25,213 nucleotides of DNA from Planctomycetota bacterium. GTDB lineage: Bacteria > Planctomycetota > UBA1135. A program made the position numbers and the translations under genes. The notes below the pieces were generated by a model. The model did no database searches. It was not told the origin of the DNA and worked only from the letters and a program-made list of their open reading frames with translations. The first letter of the stretch is position 1. Each line of letters starts with the position of its first letter. Positions 16,923-25,213 of the stretch are shown piece after piece. The stretch lies in assembly GCA_022447335.1 (NCBI GenBank), contig JAKVCF010000018.1:1-25213 (forward strand). Reading direction: 5' to 3'.

Positions 16923-16998
16923 TGGTGGAGGCGATGGGGTTCGAACCCACGACCCCTAGCTTGCAAAGCTAGTGCTCTCCCAACTGAGCTACACCCCC
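16923..16998 (-). tRNA. tRNA-Ala (UGC)
   Basis: This is a complete 76-nt cloverleaf read leftward. The acceptor GGGGGTG pairs with CGCCTCC (G-U pairs included), the D arm is GCTC...GAGC, the anticodon loop TTTGCAA sits between CTAGC and GCTAG, and the T arm carries GTTCGAAC. The 3' CCA is encoded. It lies in the 16S-23S spacer, 19 bp after tRNA-Ile, the common arrangement. Confidence 0.97.
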
Positions 16999-17017
16999 TG
17001 AACCGGCGCTGGTTAAA

Positions 17018-17094
17018 TGGTGGGCCGAAGAAGATTTGAACTTCTGACCTCCCGCTTATCAGGCGGACGCTCTAACCAACTGAGCTACCGGCCC
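17018..17094 (-). tRNA. tRNA-Ile (GAU)
   Basis: This is a complete 77-nt cloverleaf read leftward. The acceptor GGGCCGG pairs with TCGGCCC, the anticodon loop CTGATAA sits between TCCGC and GCGGG, the T arm contains GTTCAAAT, and the CCA end is encoded. It is the first tRNA after 16S. It is charged by the IleRS encoded 4 kb downstream in the window. Confidence 0.97.
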
Positions 17095-17128
17095 ACGAGG
17101 CTCTTCCAGTAGTGAAGTGAAAGGTAGA

Positions 17129-17144
17129 ACGACCCTGTCGCAAG
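17129..17144 (-). other. Pre-16S processing stalk, 3' arm
   Basis: Sixteen bases after 16S pair with 18880-18895 in the leader (14 Watson-Crick plus 2 G-U). This stem brings the 16S ends together for RNase III cleavage. Between it and the 16S 3' end are small local hairpins, including CTTCTC/GAGAAG and CTCAGA/TCTGAG. Confidence 0.82.
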
Positions 17145-17244
17145 CGCCAGAAACCAGGCACTTGATGTTGTTTGAAACCCTCGAGCCACCGAAGTGGCCT
17201 CGGGTATGTACTTCTCCCGAAAGAGAAGCTCAGATTATCCTCTG

Positions 17245-18826
<1,582 letters not shown>

Positions 18827-18879
18827 ATTGATCTTGCAGCACGAGGCTGTTGATCTGGGTTTGCGCCCTGGTTCTTCTT

Positions 18880-18895
18880 CTTACAACAGGGTCGT
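18880..18895 (-). other. Pre-16S processing stalk, 5' arm
   Basis: ACGACCCTGTTGTAAG read leftward, the partner of 17129-17144, about 54 nt before the estimated 16S 5' end. Confidence 0.82.
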
Positions 18896-18899
18896 CCTT

Positions 18900-18930
18900 G
18901 TTTTTAGAGAACTAAATTGCGCGAACGCAA
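18900..18930 (-). promoter_or_regulatory. boxB/boxA-like rRNA antitermination site
   Basis: Read leftward in the leader, a TTGCG-TTCG-CGCAA hairpin (18917-18930) is followed after 3 nt by AGTTCTCTAAAAAC (18900-18913). This resembles boxB followed by boxA, the NusB/NusE recruitment site of rRNA operons, and lies in the expected place before the processing stalk. Confidence 0.6.
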
Positions 18931-18968
18931 CGTGATTGTTCAGTATGTCCCCGTCAAACGGGCCCCAC

Positions 18969-18996
18969 AGTCTAGAAGAACTGTCAGGCGTGTCAA
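18969..18996 (-). promoter_or_regulatory. rRNA operon promoter
   Basis: The gene-free stretch 18827-19234 (408 bp) is the rRNA leader and promoter region. Read leftward it has a perfect -35 TTGACA (18996-18991), a 16-bp spacer and a -10 TAGACT (18974-18969, 4 of 6). A GC-rich discriminator GTGGGGCCC follows, a pattern typical of promoters under stringent control. Transcription would start near 18962, about 135 nt before 16S. Confidence 0.75.
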
Positions 18997-19011
18997 CCGC
19001 CGCGGAGAGAA

Positions 19012-19102
19012 CTTTTTACCCAGCCAGAACTTCGGGCGATGCTGACCTGGCAAATTGGGGATCGATTCCGCGACTGCGGCCGAGCATTCTGTGGGTAAAA
19101 AG
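19012..19102. repeat. Inverted repeat upstream of rRNA promoter
   Basis: Two perfect 11-bp arms, CTTTTTACCCA (19012-19022) and TGGGTAAAAAG (19092-19102), flank a 69-bp GC-rich centre just upstream of the -35 box. The near arm falls about 50-60 bp before the start site, where an UP element would be. Function is unknown. Confidence 0.55.
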
Positions 19103-19213
19103 GCGAGATCAACCCACGGGGTCAAAATTCAGAGTTTTCTCAGCCCCTCTCAAATTGAACCTTTCACTTCGGCACCGCTAGACCACATCGATCGGGGCCA
19201 TATCTGTCACTGC

Positions 19214-19226
19214 ACTAGCAGCTAGT
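19214..19226. repeat. Short palindrome after the L,D-transpeptidase gene
   Basis: ACTAGC-A-GCTAGT, a perfect 6-bp dyad with one central base, starts 9 bp beyond the stop of the leftward L,D-transpeptidase gene. It is too tight to form an RNA hairpin terminator; a protein-binding site is possible. Confidence 0.35.
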
Positions 19227-19234
19227 ACCGCCCG

Positions 19235-20530
19235 TCAACCGTGAATCGCGACCGCAGTGCTCACTGGCACCAGGTCGAAGAGATCGCGCACATCGCTGTT
19301 GTGCATACGCACGCAGCCCTCAGTCTCCCGCGTACCAATTGTCGACTCGTCGTTCGTGCCGTGGATACCGTACGAAGTTTTCTCCTTAAACCCCATCCAA
19401 CGGTCACCTAGCGGGTTTTCTGGGTTCCCATAAGGCACTGCCGGAGTCACCCCGTAATAGACCGGATTCGTCTCGCAAATCTCCAGAGTGAAGTTGCCCA
19501 GCGGAGTCTCTTCACCCGGCCTTCCCACCGAGCATGGGTAGATCCGAATCGGGCGCTCTCCAGCGAAAACCGCCGTAACTCGTGCTCCACGCCATACTTC
19601 GACGTGCAACTCCTGCCTGGGAATCTTAAGCTCCTCGCCCACTCGCAGGTTGTAGTTGCCCTTGCCATTGAACTCGGAAATCCAACGATAGTTGAGCTTT
19701 TGACCCTCACGGCGCAGCTTAAGACGAACGTTGTACATCGCCTCGCCACTTTCAACTGCATAGGTGTCGTACTCCATCGAAGCCGCAGCTCGGCGCCCCA
19801 GCCCCTCAGCCAACGGGCGGAGCTCAAGAACCAAATCCCGGCTGTAGCCGAGATTGAGCATGCCCCTGACTAGGCGACCGAGAGCCGCGCCCCCGAGACG
19901 ATCCTCCTCTTGTTCAACGGCCATCCGAGCAAGGGCCTCGGTCCAAACCATCCAAGCCGGAGAAGGGTCTGGAGTCGGTTGCAAGGCTGTCGCCAGCTGC
20001 TCGACATCTCCATCAGCGTAGGCTTGCGCGTAGCGAGCAAATTCCTCGCCCAATGAACCCGGGATCTCCATTCGAACCGAAGCTCGATAGGATTTCGCTT
20101 CTCCGTTCATGGCACGCTGCAGATCAGCAAGGGCACTAGCACTTTCGCCAGAGCACAGGTCGAGCACATCGACCCGACTAGCCGGCAGCGAGCGATGCCA
20201 AGTATCGAGTGCTTTAACCCCATTCATTCCGGCTCGCGCACTCGCAGGCTGGGCTTCCGGCTGCTCCAGTGGCGCAGAGGCCCGCGTCGGCTGAGCCGAA
20301 GCCTCGGGCTCTTCGGCACCGGCAGCCACCTCGGCACCGAGGTCGGCCTCATCCTCGAGCGGGTCGTCGAGCGACAGGACAGCCGCCTCCGGCTCGGATG
20401 ACTCGCCTCCAAAACGGCCACAAGCGGGCAAAACGAACAGAGTTGCCATGCAGGCAAGGCTCAGGATGCGCGCGAGATCGAGGGAAGCCACACTGCGATT
20501 CTTGCGCGCGGCGCGTGCAGATTCAAGCAT
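19235..20530 (-). CDS. LysM-L,D-transpeptidase (YkuD) lipoprotein
   Basis: The protein has 431 residues from ATG 20530. A lipobox LPAC (Cys37) after a hydrophobic stretch (about 22-36) marks a lipoprotein. Residues 40-105 are an acidic Ala/Glu/Pro-rich linker. Residues 106-250 are helical and unassigned. A LysM-like module lies at about 255-304 (YAVESGEAMYNV ... LRVGEELKIP). The YkuD catalytic domain covers about 308-431, with the strand-rich GRPGEETPLGNF, then the active site YGIHGTNDESTIG (His390) and TEGCVRMHN with nucleophile Cys406 and Arg408. The usual Ser before GC is Thr-Glu here. Such enzymes make 3-3 peptidoglycan crosslinks or anchor proteins to the wall. A peptidoglycan-active enzyme is a notable find if the host is a planctomycete, where a wall was long disputed. 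Confidence 0.9.
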   Translation of the reverse strand: MLESARAARKNRSVASLDLARILSLACMATLFVLPACGRFGGESSEPEAAVLSLDDPLEDEADLGAEVAAGAEEPEASAQPTRASAPLEQPEAQPASARAGMNGVKALDTWHRSLPASRVDVLDLCSGESASALADLQRAMNGEAKSYRASVRMEIPGSLGEEFARYAQAYADGDVEQLATALQPTPDPSPAWMVWTEALARMAVEQEEDRLGGAALGRLVRGMLNLGYSRDLVLELRPLAEGLGRRAAASMEYDTYAVESGEAMYNVRLKLRREGQKLNYRWISEFNGKGNYNLRVGEELKIPRQELHVEVWRGARVTAVFAGERPIRIYPCSVGRPGEETPLGNFTLEICETNPVYYGVTPAVPYGNPENPLGDRWMGFKEKTSYGIHGTNDESTIGTRETEGCVRMHNSDVRDLFDLVPVSTAVAIHG

Positions 20531-20546
20531 CGCCTACAAGAACGAA

Positions 20547-20572
20547 CCCCGCCAGCTCGAAAGCCAGCGGGG
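20547..20572 (-). promoter_or_regulatory. UUCG hairpin in the L,D-transpeptidase leader
   Basis: Read leftward, an 11-bp stem with two G-U pairs (CCCCGCTGGCT with AGCTGGCGGGG) closes a TTCG tetraloop and is followed by TTCGTTCTTG. It ends 16 nt before the ATG. It could be an ileS terminator with a weak T tract, or an attenuator for the next gene. Confidence 0.55.
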
Positions 20573-20781
20573 CGATCGTGTGTCCAGGTGCCGCGGGGAG
20601 GAGAAGACGTGTGGTCCCTCAAACGAGGTGGGACGCAGCCCGGCCGGTTTACCCGGACTCGGAGACATGCTCCCTGGATGAATTTATCGGACCAGCGACT
20701 TGTGCCCCCGGCGGTAACCACCTTGGTCACACAATGACATTAGCACCCAAAACCAGACGGTTCACACAATTCTGGCAAGCT

Positions 20782-23700
20782 TTATGAGGGGATCTTCTCG
20801 ATTTCGAGGATCAATTCACGATCACCAGGAAGCTCGTACTTCTTGGCCGCATCGCTGAGACCCTTACTGAGCTGCAGCCCTTCAGGAGCGAGCACTTCTG
20901 CAGCAATCCAGGCACCGTGTTCGTCTACCACCCGGACAAGGTCGGCACTACCGCCCCACTGCAATGCAATGCGGTCGCTAACCTCGAAACCTGAGTCCTT
21001 GCGCAACGTCTGCACACGGTTCAAGATCTCACGCGCAAGCCCCTCCCGTTCGAGTTCCGGAGTCAGCTCGGTACGCAAACCAATCGTCACCTGACCATCG
21101 CTGGAAGCTTCCAGCCCCTCTACCGAAACGGTTTCGACCAGCACGTCCTCGCCGCTCAACTCAAAGCTAATACCGTCGATTTCAAGGGCGCAGGGTTTGC
21201 CGGCCTGCAATGCAAAGAGAGTCGTAGCTGACAACTCAGTGATCGCCGCCGCCAGCGCTTTCATCTGCTTACCCGCTCGCCGCCCCAAAGTCTTGAAGTT
21301 CGCCTTGCCGCGAACTTGGAGAAAGTCAGGTGTGCCTTCGATCCAGGTGACCCGCTTGATGTTTAGCTCATCGCGTAACGCGTCTTCGTAAGCGCGAGGA
21401 CTAGCTGGCAACTTGGCTTCGCCACCAATGTGCACCAACAGCTCGCCCAACGGCTGGCGCACGCGAATCTGCACACGTTCACGCACCGCACGGCCCAAGC
21501 TGGCCGCACGAAGGATCGGGCCCATCGCGGACTCAAGTGCTTTATCCCGATCGCCAACTGCAAGACCGCCACGACCCGCAGTCGGTTCCGGGAACTCGCT
21601 GAGATGCACCGAGCTTCCGCGGCCCATACGACGCCACAGCCCTTCAGCCAAGAAGGGCGCAACTGGCGCAAGCATGCGCACCACAGCATCGAGCACTTCA
21701 TCGAGCGTGGCAAAAGCGGATGCCTGCGAGACCGGCTGATCGCTGTCCCAGAAACGGCGGCGGCTTCGACGGATGTACCAGTTCGACAGTTCATCGACGA
21801 CTAGGCCTTCGAGCGCACGCAAAGCACGGCCGGGCTCGAGCGATTCAAAAGCCGCCACGCACTCTTCAGCGCAAGCCGCAGTGCGTGACAAGATCCAACG
21901 GTCAAGCGGTTCTCGCTCGCTTCGTGTCGGGCGATCCGCACACGGATCCCAACCCTCCGTTCGTACGTACAACGCGTAGAAATCATAACTGGCCGTGATA
22001 GTGCCCAGCACGCGGCGGCGCACTTCAGAGATGACGCGATCGTCATAGCGACGATTCAGATGCGTTGCGCCGCCCGTCAGCAAGCTCCACCGAATCGAAT
22101 CCACTCCGTGATCAGCGATCGCCTTTATGGGATCAACCGTGTTACCCAAGCGCTTCGACATCTTCTGACCGTCCTTGTCGAGAAGCAGCCCATTAACCAT
22201 GCAGGATTTATACGCCGAGCCCGCGTCAAGACGCGGCAGCGGCTGCCCGTGCAGCTCACCGCTCTCCCAAAGCTGATCGTCGACACAGGTCAGGAAAGTC
22301 GAAATCGCGTGCAAGGTGTAAAACCAGCCGCGGGTCTGATCGAGTCCCTCGCAGATAAAATCTGCGGGAAACTGCTCAGCGACGAGTTCGCGATTCTCGA
22401 AAGGCCAGTGGTACTGCGCATAGGGCATAGCGCCACTATCAAACCAACAGTCAATGACCGCGTTAGTACGACGCATGGTCCCCGTCTTACCCGGCGTTGG
22501 AGTCGGAAATGTGATGGCGTCTACAACTGGGCGGTGTGGGTCAAAGTTGCCTGGAAGGCCGCCGGACAACTCGGACAACTCGGCAAAACTTTCCACGCAA
22601 ATCCAATCCTCCGAATCGTTTTCATTTACCCAAACCGGCAGCGGCGTGCCCCAGTAACGGTCCCGCGATAAAGCCCAGTCGATGTTATTTTCCAACCATT
22701 CGCCAAAGCGCCCCGATCCGATTTCAGGTGGCGCCCAGCGAATTTCCCTGTTCTGTTCAACCATGCGATCCTTGTAGTGCGTAGTGCGCAAAAACCACGC
22801 TGGGGCCGGAAAGTAAATCAGCGGCGTATCGCAACGCCAGCAATGCGGGTAACTATGGCGGTACTGCTGACGTTTGATCAGGCGGCCGCGCTCCTTGAGC
22901 GCATCCCCCAATGGCTTGTTCGCGTCGCGAAAAAAGGTGCCTACCTCTACTTCATAGATCGGAACAATGGTCTTTGCATCTTCACCAACAACCAAAGTGC
23001 CCCGCACGCCCTCGCGTTGCGCGAGGCGGAAGTCATCGGCACCGTAAGGCGCTAAGTGCACGATACCGGTACCGTCTTCGTTACTCACGAAGTCATCAGC
23101 CAGCACCACGTGACGGCGATCGCCTTCAAGTACCACACGCCCCTCGACCTCAGGGAAAAGTGACTCGTAGGCAAGGCCCGCTAATTCGCTACCGCGCACC
23201 GAGCCCACCACGGCGTAGCCTTCTTCACCAAAGACCTCGGACGCTTTCTTCTCAAGTAACACGTACTTCTGGCCTTCGGCCTCGACCACTGCGTACTCAA
23301 AGTCCGGATGTACGCAGGCGGCCATATTGGACGGCAAGGTCCAAGGCGTGGTAGTCCAAGCCACCAAAGCAGCGCCAGCAGCGTCGCCCGAAGCATCAAT
23401 CAGCGGAAAGCTGATCCAGACCGAAGGGTCATCGATGTCCTGATACCCCTGTCCCACCTCGTGGCTGGACAGACCGGTGCCACATCGACCACACCACGGA
23501 AGAACTTTTGAGCCACGGTAAAGCAGATCATTCTTGGCGAAACGCGAAAGCAAGAACCACACCGACTCGATGTAGTTTTTTTCATATGTGATATATGGGT
23601 CATCGTAGTCGAGCAGATAGCCCGAGCGCTGCGACAACTCTTCCCACAGCGCCTTGTAGGTGAACACCGAGTTGCAGCAGGCTTCATTGAAGTCAGCGAT

Positions 23701-24042
23701 GCCATGCTTTTCGATATCCGGCTTACCTGAGATACCAAGCTGCTTCTCGACTTCTAATTCCACTGGTAGACCGTGTGTATCCCACCCCGCCTTCCGCAGC
23801 ACCTTTCGCCCACGCATGGTCCAGAAACGACAGGCTGCGTCCTTGAGCGTGCGTGCAAAGACATGGTGGATACCCGGCTTCCCATTCGCAGTAGGCGGGC
23901 CCTCATAAAAAACAAAAGGCTCAGCGTCCCGGCGCGCCTTCAACGTGCACGCGAGATGGTCCTCGGCCTCCCATTGACCCAGGATCTCGCGCTCGAAAGC
24001 ATCTGGGCCATCCAGGTATGCGCGGCTGACGGGCTCGAACAT
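20782..24042 (-). CDS. ileS: Isoleucyl-tRNA synthetase
   Basis: IleRS charges tRNA-Ile and edits misactivated valine. The protein has 1086 residues from ATG 24042, chosen because family members begin with MFEPVSRAYL-like sequence; the frame stays open 43 codons further without similarity. The class I Rossmann domain has PFVFYEGPPTANGKPGIHH (the HIGH equivalent is GIHHVFA at about 58-64), WDTHGLPVE, then the inserted CP1 editing domain with AWTTTPWTLPSN and CWRCDTPLIYF. KMSKR is present in DGQKMSKRLGN. An anticodon-binding helical region and a C-terminal extension with GELLVHIGG follow. Length and motifs fit the longer eukaryote-like type 2 enzymes, which are usually mupirocin-insensitive; this subtype call is inference. 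No T-box leader is seen. Confidence 0.97.
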   Translation of the reverse strand: MFEPVSRAYLDGPDAFEREILGQWEAEDHLACTLKARRDAEPFVFYEGPPTANGKPGIHHVFARTLKDAACRFWTMRGRKVLRKAGWDTHGLPVELEVEKQLGISGKPDIEKHGIADFNEACCNSVFTYKALWEELSQRSGYLLDYDDPYITYEKNYIESVWFLLSRFAKNDLLYRGSKVLPWCGRCGTGLSSHEVGQGYQDIDDPSVWISFPLIDASGDAAGAALVAWTTTPWTLPSNMAACVHPDFEYAVVEAEGQKYVLLEKKASEVFGEEGYAVVGSVRGSELAGLAYESLFPEVEGRVVLEGDRRHVVLADDFVSNEDGTGIVHLAPYGADDFRLAQREGVRGTLVVGEDAKTIVPIYEVEVGTFFRDANKPLGDALKERGRLIKRQQYRHSYPHCWRCDTPLIYFPAPAWFLRTTHYKDRMVEQNREIRWAPPEIGSGRFGEWLENNIDWALSRDRYWGTPLPVWVNENDSEDWICVESFAELSELSGGLPGNFDPHRPVVDAITFPTPTPGKTGTMRRTNAVIDCWFDSGAMPYAQYHWPFENRELVAEQFPADFICEGLDQTRGWFYTLHAISTFLTCVDDQLWESGELHGQPLPRLDAGSAYKSCMVNGLLLDKDGQKMSKRLGNTVDPIKAIADHGVDSIRWSLLTGGATHLNRRYDDRVISEVRRRVLGTITASYDFYALYVRTEGWDPCADRPTRSEREPLDRWILSRTAACAEECVAAFESLEPGRALRALEGLVVDELSNWYIRRSRRRFWDSDQPVSQASAFATLDEVLDAVVRMLAPVAPFLAEGLWRRMGRGSSVHLSEFPEPTAGRGGLAVGDRDKALESAMGPILRAASLGRAVRERVQIRVRQPLGELLVHIGGEAKLPASPRAYEDALRDELNIKRVTWIEGTPDFLQVRGKANFKTLGRRAGKQMKALAAAITELSATTLFALQAGKPCALEIDGISFELSGEDVLVETVSVEGLEASSDGQVTIGLRTELTPELEREGLAREILNRVQTLRKDSGFEVSDRIALQWGGSADLVRVVDEHGAWIAAEVLAPEGLQLSKGLSDAAKKYELPGDRELILEIEKIPS

Positions 24043-24290
24043 AGCCAGAGATTCTACGCCAACGGCTGGACAGAGTTGGCCAGCTTCCGCAGTTGGCTCT
24101 TCGGCCAGGCGGTGTAATCCAGCTACGATCAACCTTGGCGGTCGGACCCAAGGCCGAAGAACGCTCGCCAAAGCGCTCGGACATGGCTACAGCGTAAGCC
24201 TCAAGCTTCTTGTAGCACGCCAGCCCCCTCACAAACCGAACAGCCTGCCCCCATCTCCCGCGCGGACAAAGCGAAGACCTCTCGTCACGC

Positions 24291-24758
24291 TCACTCGAGA
24301 TTTTTTTGGTAGTGGTACTCCAAGGTCTCGGAAATGTCGTGCAGCGGTCGCGTTTCTCCGGTTGGCTGGTATCCCAAATGCTGATAGACCGCATGCGCCG
24401 TCTTGAACTTGGTATCAGTCCAGAGTTCGACCACGGTCGCACCTTGCGCACGCGCCTGCTCTTCTACCCAGGCTACAAGTATCCGCCCCCATCCTCCGCC
24501 ACGCAGCGCGTGATCAACGTAGAGTTTCTTCAGTTCGATCACTCCGGGCCGCGTAAGTGCCCAGCCAATGCAGCCGACAACGCGCCCCTCGGCCTCGAGG
24601 ACCTGCAGATTGGGGTGATGGTCCGCCGGCGCTCGCAGCCCAGGCTCCTCCAGTTCCACCTCGAGAAAACAATGCGGGTAGTCGGCGAAGGCATCGGCCA
24701 TCAATCGCATCAGCCCACGGGCATCGCGATTTTCGACCGGGCGCTGCATCACCTGCAT
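24291..24758 (-). CDS. GNAT-family N-acetyltransferase
   Basis: The protein has 155 residues from ATG 24758; a second ATG three codons on (24749) is equally possible, and the long upstream frame would run over recQ. The acetyl-CoA fold is visible: the first helix VENRDARGLMRLMADAF, the strand VLEAEGRVVGCIGWAL, motif A ELKKLYVDHALRGGGWGRIL with the pyrophosphate-binding R-G-G-G-W-G loop, and the final VELWTDTKFKTAHAVYQHLG motif B. The substrate cannot be read. It lies 56 bp from divergent recQ and 248 bp upstream of ileS on the same strand. Confidence 0.9.
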   Translation of the reverse strand: MQVMQRPVENRDARGLMRLMADAFADYPHCFLEVELEEPGLRAPADHHPNLQVLEAEGRVVGCIGWALTRPGVIELKKLYVDHALRGGGWGRILVAWVEEQARAQGATVVELWTDTKFKTAHAVYQHLGYQPTGETRPLHDISETLEYHYQKNLE

Positions 24759-24814
24759 GGCCGCAGCGTACTGGAATCCACCACCGAACGCAGTCAGGAT
24801 GGTCTGACCTTTCC

Positions 24815-25213
24815 ATGCAACCCCTTCGCGAAGCCCTGCTCGAGCACTTCGGCCACGACGACTTTCGGCCTGGCCAGGAGGAAGTTGTGCAGTCCGTGCT
24901 TGCGGGGCGCCCGACCTTGGCGGTACTACCGACCGGTGCAGGGAAGTCACTCTGCTATCAGCTACCTGCCTTGCTTGCTCCAGGTACTGCACTGGTGATT
25001 TCGCCACTGATCGCGCTGATGAAGGACCAGGTCGACACACTGCGCAAGCGCGGTATCGCAGCTGGCAAGCTCACTAGCGCCGACAATCCGGAGGAACGCC
25101 GCACGACTTGGTCGGCCCTGCTAGCAGGCAAACTAAAAATACTCTACGTCGCGCCCGAGCGGCTCAGTCGCCCCGACTTTCAAGAAGCTCTCAACCGACT
25201 TGATGTCTCGCTG
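24815..25213 (+). CDS. recQ: ATP-dependent DNA helicase RecQ (5' part)
   Basis: Exactly 133 codons are present before the edge, running off to the right. RecQ unwinds DNA 3' to 5' in recombinational repair and fork rescue. The N-terminal helicase half shows the RecQ motif FGHDDFRPGQEEVV (the Q-motif/motif 0 equivalent), motif I LPTGAGKSLCYQLPAL (Walker A), motif Ia ISPLIALMKDQV, and the YVAPERL region. The start ATG 24815 fits family N-termini (MQPLREALLEHFG). The rest, including DEAH, RQC and HRDC, lies outside. Divergent GNAT starts 56 bp away. Confidence 0.94.
   Translation, partial: MQPLREALLEHFGHDDFRPGQEEVVQSVLAGRPTLAVLPTGAGKSLCYQLPALLAPGTALVISPLIALMKDQVDTLRKRGIAAGKLTSADNPEERRTTWSALLAGKLKILYVAPERLSRPDFQEALNRLDVSL

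Noticed and set aside
20531..20781. tmRNA, RNase P RNA, SRP RNA or 6S RNA
   Set aside because: None of the conserved cores that I know for these RNAs is present; the region is reported only as an unexplained leader.
22060..22671. 203-codon frame opposite ileS
   Set aside because: It is antisense to a clear IleRS; open antisense frames are common in GC-rich coding DNA, and no family is recognised.
24043..24290. T-box leader before ileS
   Set aside because: No T-box sequence or terminator/antiterminator pair is visible, and the host does not look like a Firmicute.
24306..24998. 230-codon frame opposite the GNAT gene and over the recQ start
   Set aside because: It covers two recognised genes in other frames and shows no motif.

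Overview
The window looks like a housekeeping segment of a Gram-negative bacterial chromosome, around 55-60% GC by eye. Supporting signs are an outer-membrane porin, two lipoprotein-type signal sequences, a fused SecDF and a complete rRNA operon. The 16S sequence has a 5' region containing GGATTAGGCATGCAAGTCGA, and its EUB338 target reads ACGGGAGGCTGC rather than ACGGGAGGCAGC. These, with the alginate-export-type porin and few Shine-Dalgarno sites, point to the PVC superphylum, most likely Planctomycetota. This placement comes from memory of signature bases and needs a 16S search. No phage, transposon, CRISPR array or integrase was found.

Left part (1-4938): a sulfatase-fold lipoprotein runs off the left edge. 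It is divergent from a coiled-coil DUF2325 protein of unknown function. A leftward cluster follows in transcription order: riboflavin synthase (ribE), alginate-export-family porin, HAD phosphatase, and a short RNA polymerase omega gene (rpoZ). Spacings are 10-62 bp, so one operon is plausible.

Translation and export block (5047-9424, rightward): trmD and rplS without rpsP/rimM, then secDF, then a membrane-anchored LysM protein, with strong hairpins after rplS and after secDF. nadB and hflX (leftward, start/stop overlap, both apparently starting with TTG) converge on the LysM gene, sharing a CTAG at the stops. Between nadB and lexA lies a 377-bp divergent control region with direct repeats, a candidate promoter and two tiny ORFs.

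rRNA operon (about 13.6-19.0 kb, leftward): promoter, boxB/boxA-like antitermination site, 16S, tRNA-Ile(GAU), tRNA-Ala(UGC), 23S, 5S and terminator. Complementary pre-16S and pre-23S processing stalks can be read directly. The operon is convergent with lexA, and the two facing terminators share stem sequence.

Right part: a LysM-L,D-transpeptidase lipoprotein with an unexplained leader, a type-2-like ileS, a GNAT acetyltransferase, and the 5' end of recQ running off the right edge. The genes cover translation (rRNA, tRNA, trmD, rplS, ileS, hflX), export (secDF), envelope (porin, LysM proteins, L,D-transpeptidase), cofactors (ribE, nadB) and the DNA-damage response (lexA, recQ). I see no clear novel multi-gene system. 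The most open items are the DUF2325 protein, the nadB/lexA control region and the L,D-transpeptidase leader.
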